Source: Brevibacillus reuszeri
GTDB taxonomy: Bacteria > Bacillota > Bacilli > Brevibacillales > Brevibacillaceae
Reading direction: 5' to 3'
Length of the DNA: 36,206 nucleotides
Assembly (NCBI RefSeq): GCF_002897295.1
Contig: NZ_BEXF01000038.1
Location: 1 to 36,206, forward strand
Shown: piece after piece, positions 16,282-24,724 of the stretch
Numbering within the stretch: the first letter of the stretch is position 1
Layout of the letters: the number at the start of each line of letters is the position of its first letter
The notes under the pieces: generated by a model
Database searches by the model: none
What the model was told of the DNA's origin: nothing
What the model saw: the letters and a program-made list of their open reading frames with translations, nothing else
Position numbers and translations under genes: made by a program

Positions 16282-17241
16282 TCACTCATACAGATGACAG
16301 GCGACAAAATGACCGGAATCTACTTCCTGCCATGTAGGCTTTTGAGTTGCACATACTTCCTTTGCTACAGGACAACGTGTGCGGAAAACACACCCGCTCG
16401 GCGGATTAATCGGGCTCGGCACGTCGCCTTCGATAATGCTTCGCTCACGACTCTTCTCCAGATCCGGGTCTGGAACAGGAATTGCGGATAACAGCGCCTG
16501 CGTATAAGGATGCTTGGGGGATTCGTAAAGCTTTTCACTCGCTGTCATCTCTACCATGTTGCCCAGATACATCACGCCGATGCGATCACTGATATGCTTT
16601 ACCATTGCCAAGTCATGCGCGATAAACAAATACGTGAGGTTTTGCTCGCGCTGCAAGGTTTTCATCAAATTGACGACCTGTGCCTGAACGGAAACGTCCA
16701 GTGCAGAAATCGGCTCATCTGCGATGATGAAGCGTGGATTGACGGCCAGCGCCCGTGCGATGCCGATACGTTGTCGCTGCCCCCCACTGAACTCGTGGGG
16801 AAAACGGTTCGCATGCTCCTTTTGCAAGCCGACCATTTCCAATAGCTCGACTACTCGCTGCATCCGCTCTTTACCCTTGTATAGGCCATTAAGATTCAGA
16901 CCTTCCGAAATAATCTCGGAAATGTTCATTCGCGGGTTCAAGGACGCGTAGGGGTCCTGAAAAATCATCTGCATGTTGCGGGTAATTTTGCCTCGTTCAC
17001 CACCTGAAGCTTTATGAACGTTTTGCCCATCGAACAAGACCTCGCCCGAAGTCGGCTGATACAGACCGATGATCGTGCGTCCTGTCGTTGATTTTCCGCA
17101 GCCAGATTCCCCTACCAGTCCAAATGTCTCTCCTTCATAAATCTCAAAGGAGATATTGTCCGCTGCTTTTAGTGAGAGCCCTTTTTCCAACGTAAAGGTT
17201 TTTGTCAGGTTCTTAACCTGGACCAGTTTCTTTCTTTCCAT
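16282..17241 (-). CDS. ykfD: Peptide ABC transporter ATPase, YkfD/OppF type
   Basis: Cytoplasmic ATPase of a dipeptide/oligopeptide importer. 319 residues with Walker A GESGCGKST, Q-loop IFQDPYASLNP, signature FSGGQRQRIGIARAL, Walker B FIIADEPISALD, H-loop FIAHDL, and the oligopeptide C-terminal extension with cysteines (CVFRTRCPVAKEVC) that binds an iron-sulfur cluster or stabilises the fold in OppD/F proteins. It is the last gene after ykfC, matching ykfD in B. subtilis, and should pair with the DppD-type ATPase encoded at 21226-22251. Confidence 0.93.
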   Translation of the reverse strand: MERKKLVQVKNLTKTFTLEKGLSLKAADNISFEIYEGETFGLVGESGCGKSTTGRTIIGLYQPTSGEVLFDGQNVHKASGGERGKITRNMQMIFQDPYASLNPRMNISEIISEGLNLNGLYKGKERMQRVVELLEMVGLQKEHANRFPHEFSGGQRQRIGIARALAVNPRFIIADEPISALDVSVQAQVVNLMKTLQREQNLTYLFIAHDLAMVKHISDRIGVMYLGNMVEMTASEKLYESPKHPYTQALLSAIPVPDPDLEKSRERSIIEGDVPSPINPPSGCVFRTRCPVAKEVCATQKPTWQEVDSGHFVACHLYE

Positions 17242-17267
17242 CTGGCCATTCCTCCCCCATTATCCAT

Positions 17268-18185
17268 TTACCAGTATCGTCTGGAGACAGAATGTTCCTT
17301 TTCCAGCTTGTAGCCATCCAGCTTGACGATCTCAATGGCACTGCGGGAATCTGGCGAATGAATCATTTCTCCATTTCCCATATAAATGCCCACGTGATGG
17401 ACTCTTCCTTTTCCTTCTTCATACGCGAAAAATAGCAAATCGCCTGGAAGCAAATCTTCTTTTTCTACCAATTGCCCTGCTCTAGCCTGATCCGAGGCAT
17501 CTCTTGGAATTTGAATACCTACGGAACGGTGCATGTTGTAGGCAAAGCCCGAGCAATCATATCCATAGGAGGACATGCCTCCCCACAAATAGTGCAGGTT
17601 CAGGAATCGTTTGCCCGTTTCTACTATGGTTTCTCCGCGATTTCCGGTCAGCACCACTGGCTCACTGACTTTCACGATCCGCACATCTTCTTTTCGCAAG
17701 AGTCCTGTTCCATCAGGTGTCGCTACTGTTACCCATTCCTCTGTTTCTTCTACTAGAGGCAGTCTGGTCAAAAAGGCAAGCTCCATCCCCGACTCTTTTT
17801 CTGTGCTGTGCAAATGGGTAAATGCCGCTGTTACCATCGCCAGCTTTTGACCATCGCTTACGTCAAAGGCAGGAGACCACGGAGCGAGCTGACGAGATGG
17901 AATCCAGCCTGGATAGCCTTTTTCATTTTTGCCACTGGTCTGGTCGGGAATTAGTACATGTGACCACTCCCCCTGCTCCTCGACCGCCTCTACGCGTGTA
18001 CCGTACAGCGCCTGAGTCTGGATCGCATTGTTATCATAAAATCCGAGCTTTTCATCAATCGTGAGCGAGGCAAGCCAGCTGCGTGCATCTACTGGTGTAC
18101 CCAGAGCTAACTGGTCAATGTCACGCGGAGATTCCGGTTTGGTCCACACAGTCGCTACCGAGACAGAAACAATTGCTGATTTCAT
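17268..18185 (-). CDS. ykfC: NlpC/P60 gamma-D-glutamyl-L-diamino acid endopeptidase, YkfC-like
   Basis: Cuts L-Ala-gamma-D-Glu-(L-diamino acid) muropeptides after import. 305 residues from the ATG at 18185, which has GGAGG nine bases upstream; the longer frame to 18206 overlaps ykfB. SH3b-like segments occupy about 1-175 (LYGTRVEAVEEQGEWSHV; PLVEETEEWVTVATPDG). The NlpC/P60 domain has C211 in YGYDCSGFA, H264 in HHVGIYMGNG and H276 in MIHSPD. There is no signal peptide, so it acts in the cytosol, as in the B. subtilis and B. cereus YkfC model. Placed 2 bases after ykfB: they act on consecutive steps. Confidence 0.93.
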   Translation of the reverse strand: MKSAIVSVSVATVWTKPESPRDIDQLALGTPVDARSWLASLTIDEKLGFYDNNAIQTQALYGTRVEAVEEQGEWSHVLIPDQTSGKNEKGYPGWIPSRQLAPWSPAFDVSDGQKLAMVTAAFTHLHSTEKESGMELAFLTRLPLVEETEEWVTVATPDGTGLLRKEDVRIVKVSEPVVLTGNRGETIVETGKRFLNLHYLWGGMSSYGYDCSGFAYNMHRSVGIQIPRDASDQARAGQLVEKEDLLPGDLLFFAYEEGKGRVHHVGIYMGNGEMIHSPDSRSAIEIVKLDGYKLEKEHSVSRRYW

Positions 18186-18187
18186 AA

Positions 18188-19282
18188 TTAATTTCCTCCC
18201 TCCCATAAGCTGACAGAGCGCAAGCCAAGTCCTGGCTCCTCTTGCATCTTCATCAAGCGTCCCTCGTATGCCACACCGCCGTCGATCCCATCATGCAGAA
18301 GCATCAATGGCGCGTCAAAGTCAAAACGAGTGATGTTTTTCTTGCTGGCTGCAAAATGCGCCGCTGCCGATACCGCCAGACGGGATTCGATCATGCTGCC
18401 AACCATGCATGGAATACCGTGCTCCTCAGCCATTTGGTTGATCAATTGAGCTTTGAAAATGCCGCCCGCTTTCATCAGCTTGATATTAATCATGTCAGCC
18501 GCTCGGTTTTGAAGAACCTGCAGCGCCTGAGCCGGCGAAAATACACTCTCGTCAGCCATGATCGGCGTATCGACCGAATCCGTTACCCGCTTCAAGCCTT
18601 CCAGATCATGCGCTTTTACAGGTTGTTCAATCAGTTCGATGCCAAGACCCATGTCCTCCATTTTGCGAATGGACTGAACCGCTTCTTTTACATTCCATCC
18701 CTGGTTGGCATCAAGACGAATCTTCACCTGATTGCCGACAGATTTGCGAATTTCCTGGATGCGCAAAATATCATCCTCGATATTGTCTTTACCTACCTTG
18801 ATCTTCAGAACGTTAAAGCCCTCTTTCAAATACGCCGCTGCGTCCTCTCCCATTTCCTTCGGTGAGTTCACACTGACCGTATAATCGGTTTCCAGCTGGT
18901 CGCGATATCCACCGAGGAATTGGTACAAAGGCATTCCTGCACGTTGCGAAATAAGGTCATAAAGGGCAATATCTACAGCAGCCTTGGCACTTGTATTCCC
19001 TACCATGGATTGATGCAAGGTTTGGAAAACTCGCTCATAAGCTACCAGATTCAAGCCGATGAGCTGCGGCTTCATCGTATTGAGGATGGCCGATTCGATG
19101 CTTTCGATGCTGTCACCCGTAATAACGACCGTAGCTGAAGCCTCCCCCCAGCCTACCATGCCATTGTCGCAAGTGATTTTGACCAATACTGATTCCAGAT
19201 TGTGCACCGTACGCAAAGCTGTTTTAAAAGGTTTTTTCAAAGGAACAGAAATTCGTTTTACTTCGATGGCTTGAATAATCAT
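18188..19282 (-). CDS. ykfB: L-Ala-D/L-Glu epimerase (enolase superfamily), YkfB
   Basis: Epimerises L-Ala-D-Glu from murein tripeptide to L-Ala-L-Glu so that ordinary peptidases can use it. 364 residues from ATG 19282 (GGAGG five bases upstream). All catalytic residues fall at the positions known for the B. subtilis enzyme: K160 and K162 in KIKVG, D191 in DANQGW, E219, D244 in ADES, and K268 in NIKLMKAGG. It has its own promoter behind the terminator that follows the binding-protein gene. Confidence 0.95.
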   Translation of the reverse strand: MIIQAIEVKRISVPLKKPFKTALRTVHNLESVLVKITCDNGMVGWGEASATVVITGDSIESIESAILNTMKPQLIGLNLVAYERVFQTLHQSMVGNTSAKAAVDIALYDLISQRAGMPLYQFLGGYRDQLETDYTVSVNSPKEMGEDAAAYLKEGFNVLKIKVGKDNIEDDILRIQEIRKSVGNQVKIRLDANQGWNVKEAVQSIRKMEDMGLGIELIEQPVKAHDLEGLKRVTDSVDTPIMADESVFSPAQALQVLQNRAADMINIKLMKAGGIFKAQLINQMAEEHGIPCMVGSMIESRLAVSAAAHFAASKKNITRFDFDAPLMLLHDGIDGGVAYEGRLMKMQEEPGLGLRSVSLWEGGN

Positions 19283-19349
19283 GTTTTCCTCCATCTTCTC
19301 TAGCACTTGTGGTCTCTTTGTCTGTATTTTTTCTGTAATGACATACTAA

Positions 19350-19377
19350 ATTATAGCACTATTAAAACAATCAGCAA
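19350..19377 (-). promoter_or_regulatory. Promoter candidate for ykfBCD
   Basis: TTGCTG (19372-19377), 16 bases, TATAAT (19350-19355) on the minus strand. The -10 is perfect, the -35 weak. It sits directly after the dppE terminator and would let ykfBCD be transcribed separately. Confidence 0.55.
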
Positions 19378-19421
19378 AAAAGGGGGGAGAGTCATTCCAT
19401 CCGCCTGAAATGACTTCTCCC
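19376..19421 (-). terminator. Terminator between dppE and ykfB
   Basis: GGGAGAAGTCATT (19409-19421) pairs with AATGACTCTCCC (19385-19396) with one bulge, followed by CCTTTTTT on the minus strand. Partial readthrough would give high binding-protein and lower enzyme expression. Confidence 0.85.
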
Positions 19422-19433
19422 GGCAAACTGTTT

Positions 19434-21092
19434 TTACTTCACAACAGCTTTTCTCAGGTCTGTGTAGCTGAGAGAAGAGCTAACGATTCCGCTCACTTTG
19501 TCGCTAGTGAGAAGAGACGTGTTATAGAAGTAGAGTGGTGCGACTGGAGCATCGCTCACCAAAATTTTCTCTGCGTCATGCAGCATTTGCAGACGTTTTG
19601 CATCATCTGGCTCTTTGTAAGCACCTTCGATCAGCTTGTCGTACTCCGCATTGCTCCAACCAGTCCGGTTGCTACCGCTCTTCGATTGGAAAATGTCGAG
19701 GAAGTTGATCGCGTCTCCAAAGTCAGGCAACCAGGAAGAACGTGCAATTTGGTACTGCAATTGCTTTTGCATATCAGTCAGTACTTTTCCTTCTACTTTT
19801 TGCAGCTTCACATCTACACCCAGGTTTTGCTTCCACATTTCTTGAGCCGCTTGCGCTGTTTTTTCGTTGGCTGTTCCGCTACGGTACGTGAGAGTAACCT
19901 CAGGCAGCTGCGTGTAGCCTTTTTCTTTCATACCTTGCTCCAGCAGCTTTTTCGCTTCTGCTGCATCGAAATTCACCAAATCTCCGCCTACTTGACGGAA
20001 GTCGCCCGAACCGTTTGCATCTGGCAAGCCGTAGGAAACGAATCCTGTTCCCGGCTTTTGTTGACGCATCAGAACGAGGTCAACCAATGTTTGACGGTCA
20101 ATCGCCAAGCTGAAGGCTTTACGGATGTTGGCGTTATCAAATGGCTCTTTGGTTACGTTGAAACGGTAAAACTCTGTACCTGCTCCATCTTTAACGTAAA
20201 CCTTGCCTTCTTTGAACAGCTGGTCAGCCATATCCGCTGGAACGGTTGTCGTTCTGTGCAGCTCTTCGTTTGTAAACATTTGATACTCGGTATTCTCATC
20301 ATCAATCATTTTCCAAACGGCACCGGCCAATGTTACGTTTGCCGCATCCCAATAGTTCTCGTTTTTCATCATTTTCAATTCGCTGTCATGTGCCCACTCA
20401 GTCAGCTTGAATGGTCCGTTCCCAACGAATGTAGCCGCCTCAGCAGCCCACTTCGGATCTTTTTCGCCTGTCGCTTTATGTACAGGGAAGAAGGCTGGGT
20501 TGGATGCCAAGAGGAGTGTCCAGGACGCAGGCTGCGCCAGTACTACTTCCAAGGTTTTGTCGTCCAACGCTTTTACTTTTACGTCTTCCACTTTGCCTTT
20601 GCCGCTGTTGTAGGCTTCTGCACCTTCAATGATATAAGCGAGGAAGGATGCTGGAGATGCCAGAGCTGGATCGAGCATGCGCTTCCATGCGTATTCAAAG
20701 TCTTGAGCGGTTACAGGATCACCATTGCTCCATTTGCTGTCGCGCAAGGTAAAGGTATATGTTTTGCCATCCTCGGAAACTTTCCATTCACTAGCTGCCG
20801 CTGGTTGAATCTTTTGATTCTCATCCAGACGAGTCAAGCCCTCCATCAGGTTGTTCAAGATGTTGTAGGACGGTTCATCAAAACCAATCGGTGGATCGAG
20901 AGAAGTAGGCTCCTTGATGTTGTTCAGAAGCAGGAGCTTGGCTGCTTGATCCCCTGGTGTTGCCCCATTCGGCTGATTGTTCTCTGCTGGTGGCGCTGAT
21001 TGATTGTTCGCTGCCGGTTGACCCGAACAGCCAGCCACAAACATGGAAACAGCCAGTGAAGCGGAGAGCAGGACGGTTGATAATTTTTTCAC
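19434..21092 (-). CDS. dppE: Peptide-binding lipoprotein of an ABC importer (DppE/OppA, SBP family 5)
   Basis: Extracellular lipoprotein that captures peptides. 552 residues. Lipoprotein signal: MKKLSTVLLSASLAVSMFVAGC, with the lipid-modified cysteine in AGC near residue 22, followed by a Gln/Asn/Pro-rich linker. Family 5 landmarks are SLDPPIGFDEPSYNILNNLM, WSNGDPVTAQDFEYAWKRML and NIRKAFSLAIDRQ. RBS AAGGGGG. The gene follows dppD after 133 bases that contain no ORF, only a weak TGTCGT...ACGACA dyad (21123-21153). In B. subtilis the equivalent gene is dppE, also just before the ykf genes. Confidence 0.94.
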   Translation of the reverse strand: MKKLSTVLLSASLAVSMFVAGCSGQPAANNQSAPPAENNQPNGATPGDQAAKLLLLNNIKEPTSLDPPIGFDEPSYNILNNLMEGLTRLDENQKIQPAAASEWKVSEDGKTYTFTLRDSKWSNGDPVTAQDFEYAWKRMLDPALASPASFLAYIIEGAEAYNSGKGKVEDVKVKALDDKTLEVVLAQPASWTLLLASNPAFFPVHKATGEKDPKWAAEAATFVGNGPFKLTEWAHDSELKMMKNENYWDAANVTLAGAVWKMIDDENTEYQMFTNEELHRTTTVPADMADQLFKEGKVYVKDGAGTEFYRFNVTKEPFDNANIRKAFSLAIDRQTLVDLVLMRQQKPGTGFVSYGLPDANGSGDFRQVGGDLVNFDAAEAKKLLEQGMKEKGYTQLPEVTLTYRSGTANEKTAQAAQEMWKQNLGVDVKLQKVEGKVLTDMQKQLQYQIARSSWLPDFGDAINFLDIFQSKSGSNRTGWSNAEYDKLIEGAYKEPDDAKRLQMLHDAEKILVSDAPVAPLYFYNTSLLTSDKVSGIVSSSLSYTDLRKAVVK

Positions 21093-21225
21093 TGTTTCTT
21101 CCCCCTTATACTTTTTTATTTATGTCGTAAAAGGATAGCGCCGTTGGACGACAACCTCTTTTACACGATAAGAAGCAGATAACTACCTTGGGTCAGATCA
21201 GGCATCTTCCCTAAAAACCACTCTG

Positions 21226-22251
21226 CTACGTGCCCGTCGGTGCCTGCATAGCAGCCAGCATCTTTTTTGCCCTCGGATCTTGCAGCCAACAGGAAACGGA
21301 GTGCTTACTGTGCAGATGTGACTCCGCAGGCTGATAATTGCGACATACTTCCAAAGCGTAATCACAGCGTGCAGCAAAAGCGCAGCCAATTGGTGGAGCA
21401 AACAGATCAGGCGGCGTACCCGGAATCGGGCTAAGCGGTATTTCACGATCAGCATCGAGTCTTGGCATGGAAGCGAGCAAGCCTTTTGTATACGGATGCT
21501 GTGGATTGTAGAAAATGTCGCGCACTGGACCAGACTCTACTACCTTCCCTGCATACATAACATTTACCCGATCCGCAATCTTGGCGACTACGCCCAAATC
21601 ATGCGTGATGATGATGATCGAAACGCCTGTCTTTTGCTGAATACTTTTAAACAAATCAATGATTTGCGCCTGAATCGTAACGTCCAAAGCAGTCGTTGGC
21701 TCATCGGCAATCAAAATGGATGGTTTACAGACGAGCGCAATCGCGATCATAATACGCTGGCGCATCCCTCCACTAAACTGATGCAGATATTGCTTGAGAC
21801 GGCTCTCCGGGTTGGCGATCCCTACTAATTGCAGGATTTCGATCGCTTGCCTGCGCGCCTCGCTTTTAGCGACCTTTTGATGGCGGATAATTCCTTCCAT
21901 AATCTGCTCACCAATCGAGATCGTCGGATTGAGCGAGGTCATCGCATCCTGAAAAATCATGGAGATTTCTTTGCCGCGCATCTCACGCATTTCTTTTTCC
22001 GGCAGCTTCGCGAGGTCCTGTCCTTTGAATAGGATGCTGCCACCCGCGATTTTTCCGATATGCTCAGGGATCAACCGCATCACGCTGCGAGCCGTTACGC
22101 TTTTCCCGCAGCCGGACTCACCCACAATCGCCAGCGTCTCACCTTTGTTTAAGCTAAAGCTTACATCCCGAACTGCGTTCACTTCGCCGCCATGCGTTTT
22201 AAAGACGACACGCAGCCCGCTTACTTCGAGCAATTTTTCTGTATGATCCAT
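21226..22251 (-). CDS. dppD: Peptide ABC transporter ATPase, DppD/OppD type
   Basis: 341 residues with Walker A GESGCGKSVT, Q-loop MIFQDAMTSLNP, signature FSGGMRQRIMIAIAL, Walker B ILIADEPTTALD and H-loop IITHDL, plus the cysteine-containing oligopeptide C-terminal extension (GCAFAARCDYALEVC). The H-G-G insert before VNAVRDVSF is usual for the D-type ATPases. It starts 5 bases after dppC, so it is clearly in one transcript with the permeases. Partner ATPase: the ykfD product. Confidence 0.94.
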   Translation of the reverse strand: MDHTEKLLEVSGLRVVFKTHGGEVNAVRDVSFSLNKGETLAIVGESGCGKSVTARSVMRLIPEHIGKIAGGSILFKGQDLAKLPEKEMREMRGKEISMIFQDAMTSLNPTISIGEQIMEGIIRHQKVAKSEARRQAIEILQLVGIANPESRLKQYLHQFSGGMRQRIMIAIALVCKPSILIADEPTTALDVTIQAQIIDLFKSIQQKTGVSIIIITHDLGVVAKIADRVNVMYAGKVVESGPVRDIFYNPQHPYTKGLLASMPRLDADREIPLSPIPGTPPDLFAPPIGCAFAARCDYALEVCRNYQPAESHLHSKHSVSCWLQDPRAKKMLAAMQAPTGT

Positions 22252-22256
22252 GTCGC

Positions 22257-23174
22257 TTACCTCCTTGCCTTCGGATCGAATGCATCGCGCAAGCCATCAC
22301 CAAGCACGTTGAACGCTAGCATCGTCATGGAAATGAAGAAGGCCGGGAAAAAGAGTCTCCACCAATGTCCGGATAAAATAGTCGATAGTCCATCATTGGC
22401 CATAACCCCCCAGCTCGCCATAGGCGCCTGGACACCTAAGCCGAGGAAGCTCAGAAACGCTTCTGAGAAGATTGCCGATGGTACGGACAAGGTCACATAA
22501 ACGATGATGATACCGATTGTATTTGGAAGCAGATGCTTGCGAATGATGTAGAACGGCTTTGCCCCCATCGTTTTCGCAGCCAAAACGTATTCGGAGCTTT
22601 TCATTTGCAAGACTTGACCGCGCACGGTACGCGCCATACCAATCCAGCCAGTAGCACTCAAGGCTACGATAATCGTTCCCAGCCCTGGACCCATAACAAC
22701 CATGAGCAAAATGACGACGAGCAAATAAGGAAGTCCGTACAAAATGTCGACGAAGCGCATCATGATGTTATCGACTCGCCCGCCCACATAGCCAGCAATT
22801 CCGCCATACAGAACACCGATGAAAAAGTCGATCAGAGCTGCCATGAAGCCAACAAACAGGGAAATACGCGCTCCGTACCAGACACGGGTAAAGACATCAC
22901 GACCGAACTCATCGGTACCGAACCAGTTTTTCTCAGAAGGTGCCTGATTTTTAGAAATAATTGATTGCTTGGCGTATTCATGTCCAGAAATCATAGGGCC
23001 GATCGTCGCCATGACACCCAGCACGATAATGATGACCAATCCCATGAGGGCCAGCTTGTTTCCTCGCAAACGGAGCCATGCTTCCTGCCAAAACGTAAGT
23101 TGAGGTCGCACAATCGCTTCCGAATTAAGGTTGTCTTTGCGCATAGGGATAAACAAGTCGTCAGAAACGATCAT
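22257..23174 (-). CDS. dppC: Peptide ABC transporter permease, DppC/OppC type
   Basis: 305 residues: an N-terminal cytoplasmic tail and OppC_N region, then about six TM segments. Landmarks are NWFGTDEFGRDVFTRVWYGAR, typical of C-type permeases, and the EAA loop EYVLAAKTMGAKPFYIIRKH that docks the ATPase. The ATG at 23174 overlaps the dppB stop as ATGA, so translation is coupled. Confidence 0.94.
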   Translation of the reverse strand: MIVSDDLFIPMRKDNLNSEAIVRPQLTFWQEAWLRLRGNKLALMGLVIIIVLGVMATIGPMISGHEYAKQSIISKNQAPSEKNWFGTDEFGRDVFTRVWYGARISLFVGFMAALIDFFIGVLYGGIAGYVGGRVDNIMMRFVDILYGLPYLLVVILLMVVMGPGLGTIIVALSATGWIGMARTVRGQVLQMKSSEYVLAAKTMGAKPFYIIRKHLLPNTIGIIIVYVTLSVPSAIFSEAFLSFLGLGVQAPMASWGVMANDGLSTILSGHWWRLFFPAFFISMTMLAFNVLGDGLRDAFDPKARR

Positions 23175-24109
23175 CCTTCGCTCTCCTTTCGATGTAGCTT
23201 GATTCGTGGATCGATGATGCCGTACAGCACATCGACGACAAACATCATGAAAATCAAGAGGGCACTATAAAAGACGGTCGTCCCCATAATCACGGAGTAG
23301 TCACGGTTAATAATGCCAGCCACAAAATACTTACCCATTCCGGGAATCGCAAAGATTTTCTCGATCACAAAGCTTCCTGTCAAAACGTTGGCGATCAAGG
23401 CGCCAAGCAGCGTGACAACGGGCAAAATCGCATTGCGCAGCGCGTGCTTCAAAATAATCGTCGCTGGTGAAAGCCCTTTCGCGCGAGCGGTCTCGATATA
23501 TTCCTGAGTCAGCACCTCCAGCATGTTGGTGCGAGTCAGGCGAGCAATAATGGCGATCGGACCAAATCCCAAGGCCAGTGCCGGCATAATGACGTGCTGC
23601 CAGGTACCCCAGGTAGCAGTCGGCAGCAGCTTCCATTCCACTGCCAAGTATTTAATAAGCAAGGGAGCAATGACAAAGCTAGGAATAGAGATACCGATAA
23701 CGGCAATAATCATGGCTACGTAGTCAATCAGACGGTTATGCCTCAGTGCCGCAATCACACCGAGCCCGATACCAGAGAAGATGGCAAACAAGACGGCAAT
23801 GACACCAAGCTGAAACGAAACGGGGAATCCGCGGGCAATCATCTTGTTCACTGTATCCGCGCTGTTAGCAGTGGATGGACCTAAGTCAAACTGCACCAGC
23901 TTTTGCAGATAGAGCCCGTACTGGACCATCAAGGGCTTATCCAGGTTGAAATACGCATTGAGGTTTTGCTCTACAGCTGCATTGAGTGCTTTCCCTTCTC
24001 TTTCAAAAGGAGAACCCGGAACCGCGTGCATCAGGAAAAACGTAAGCGTAATGATGAGCCACAACGTAATGATCATGGAGATAAATCTGCGGAAGACAAA
24101 AGATAGCAA
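23171..24109 (-). CDS. dppB: Peptide ABC transporter permease, DppB/OppB type
   Basis: 312 residues, about six TM segments. Landmarks are FFLMHAVPGSPF near the N-terminus and the EAA loop EYIETARAKGLSPATIILKH. The start is TTG at 24109, with GGAGG seven bases upstream; it aligns with the usual MLxFVxRR beginning of OppB proteins. Only 38 bases separate it from the upstream terminator-like hairpin, too few for a normal promoter plus RBS, so its transcription must come through that hairpin. No dppA (D-aminopeptidase) gene precedes it, unlike in B. subtilis. Confidence 0.94.
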   Translation of the reverse strand: MLSFVFRRFISMIITLWLIITLTFFLMHAVPGSPFEREGKALNAAVEQNLNAYFNLDKPLMVQYGLYLQKLVQFDLGPSTANSADTVNKMIARGFPVSFQLGVIAVLFAIFSGIGLGVIAALRHNRLIDYVAMIIAVIGISIPSFVIAPLLIKYLAVEWKLLPTATWGTWQHVIMPALALGFGPIAIIARLTRTNMLEVLTQEYIETARAKGLSPATIILKHALRNAILPVVTLLGALIANVLTGSFVIEKIFAIPGMGKYFVAGIINRDYSVIMGTTVFYSALLIFMMFVVDVLYGIIDPRIKLHRKESEG

Positions 24110-24147
24110 GGACTCTCCTCCTTTTTAAAGCGAAATCGAGTTAATCC

Positions 24148-24192
24148 AAAAAACCCAGCAAATGCTCGTTGACTCGGGCACCTGCTGGGTTT
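24148..24192 (-). terminator. Strong hairpin terminator/attenuator before dppB
   Basis: 10-bp perfect stem AAACCCAGCA / TGCTGGGTTT (24151-24160 with 24183-24192), an inner six-pair helix TGCTCG / CGGGCA, and six T on the minus strand (24148-24153). It also has T residues on the plus strand. It lies between the DUF3870-like gene and dppB. Confidence 0.85.
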
Positions 24193-24232
24193 TACTTACG
24201 TGTATGCCGTGCATACGGATAAATAAAGCAGC

Positions 24233-24586
24233 CTATGAAGTTGGTTGTTTTGTGATTTCTGCTTTACTTCTCGCGGTAATGGCCTGTTTGTACTTCTTTT
24301 GTGCATCCTTAAACGCAGCAATCAATGTTTTTTGCGAAGATCCAAAATACCGTAAGCGAATCTCTTCCCCTATCTCATCCGACGCATAGATGGAGTGACC
24401 GATAAAGATCGATCGGGCAAAATCTGACGTCAGCTGGACAGTCGCAGAGCAAGCTGCTTCTACAATTTTGTCGTTGGAAGTATCGACAACCAACCCGATA
24501 AAAAACGCACTGAATTGCTGCGTAATCGGATTGTTGGAGGAAGATTGAGCATCGCCAACAATATAAATGGTATCTTTATCAAACAA
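24233..24586 (-). CDS. DUF3870-like protein
   Basis: 117 residues. The pattern IYIVGDAQSS, FIGLVVDTSNDKIVEAACSA, FARSIFIGHSI and RYFGSSQKTLIAAFKDAQKKY matches what I recall of the DUF3870 family, small uncharacterised proteins often found near amino-acid or carboxylate catabolism genes. No TM or signal peptide; the C-terminal third is charged and helical. Start TTG at 24586 with GGGG 8-9 bases upstream. It is the only gene between its promoter (24686-24715) and dppBCDE, so it may lead the peptide-uptake transcript. Confidence 0.7.
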   Translation of the reverse strand: MFDKDTIYIVGDAQSSSNNPITQQFSAFFIGLVVDTSNDKIVEAACSATVQLTSDFARSIFIGHSIYASDEIGEEIRLRYFGSSQKTLIAAFKDAQKKYKQAITARSKAEITKQPTS

Positions 24587-24685
24587 ATCTAAAACCCCAC
24601 TTTTACTATGCTTAAAAGACCGGCCATGCGGGACGTTCGGAGAGCGACTTCCTCACAATCGCAGGCTGGGTAAGCACTTTCTTAC

Positions 24686-24715
24686 ATAGTAACAGAGAAA
24701 TTCATAATTTGTAAA
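24686..24715 (-). promoter_or_regulatory. Promoter candidate for the DUF3870-dpp transcript
   Basis: TTTACA (24710-24715), 18 bases, TACTAT (24686-24691) on the minus strand. It gives a leader of about 100 bases before the TTG at 24586. The leader (24587-24680) contains no ORF that I can support. Confidence 0.4.
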
Positions 24716-24724
24716 TAAGTCTGA

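Noticed and set aside
19410..20999. Long plus-strand ORF (529 codons) opposite the peptide-binding protein gene
   Set aside because: Antisense shadow of a clearly coding lipoprotein gene; the translation is rich in Cys, His, Phe and Arg without domain structure.
24110..24232. T-box or other known riboswitch before dppB
   Set aside because: No T-box sequence (TGGNACCGCG-like) or specifier stem is seen, and the space upstream of the hairpin is too short.
24587..24724. CodY box before the DUF3870-dpp unit
   Set aside because: B. subtilis dpp is CodY-controlled, so I looked for AATTTTCWGAAAATT; the closest stretch (ACAAATTATGAATTTC) has too many mismatches.
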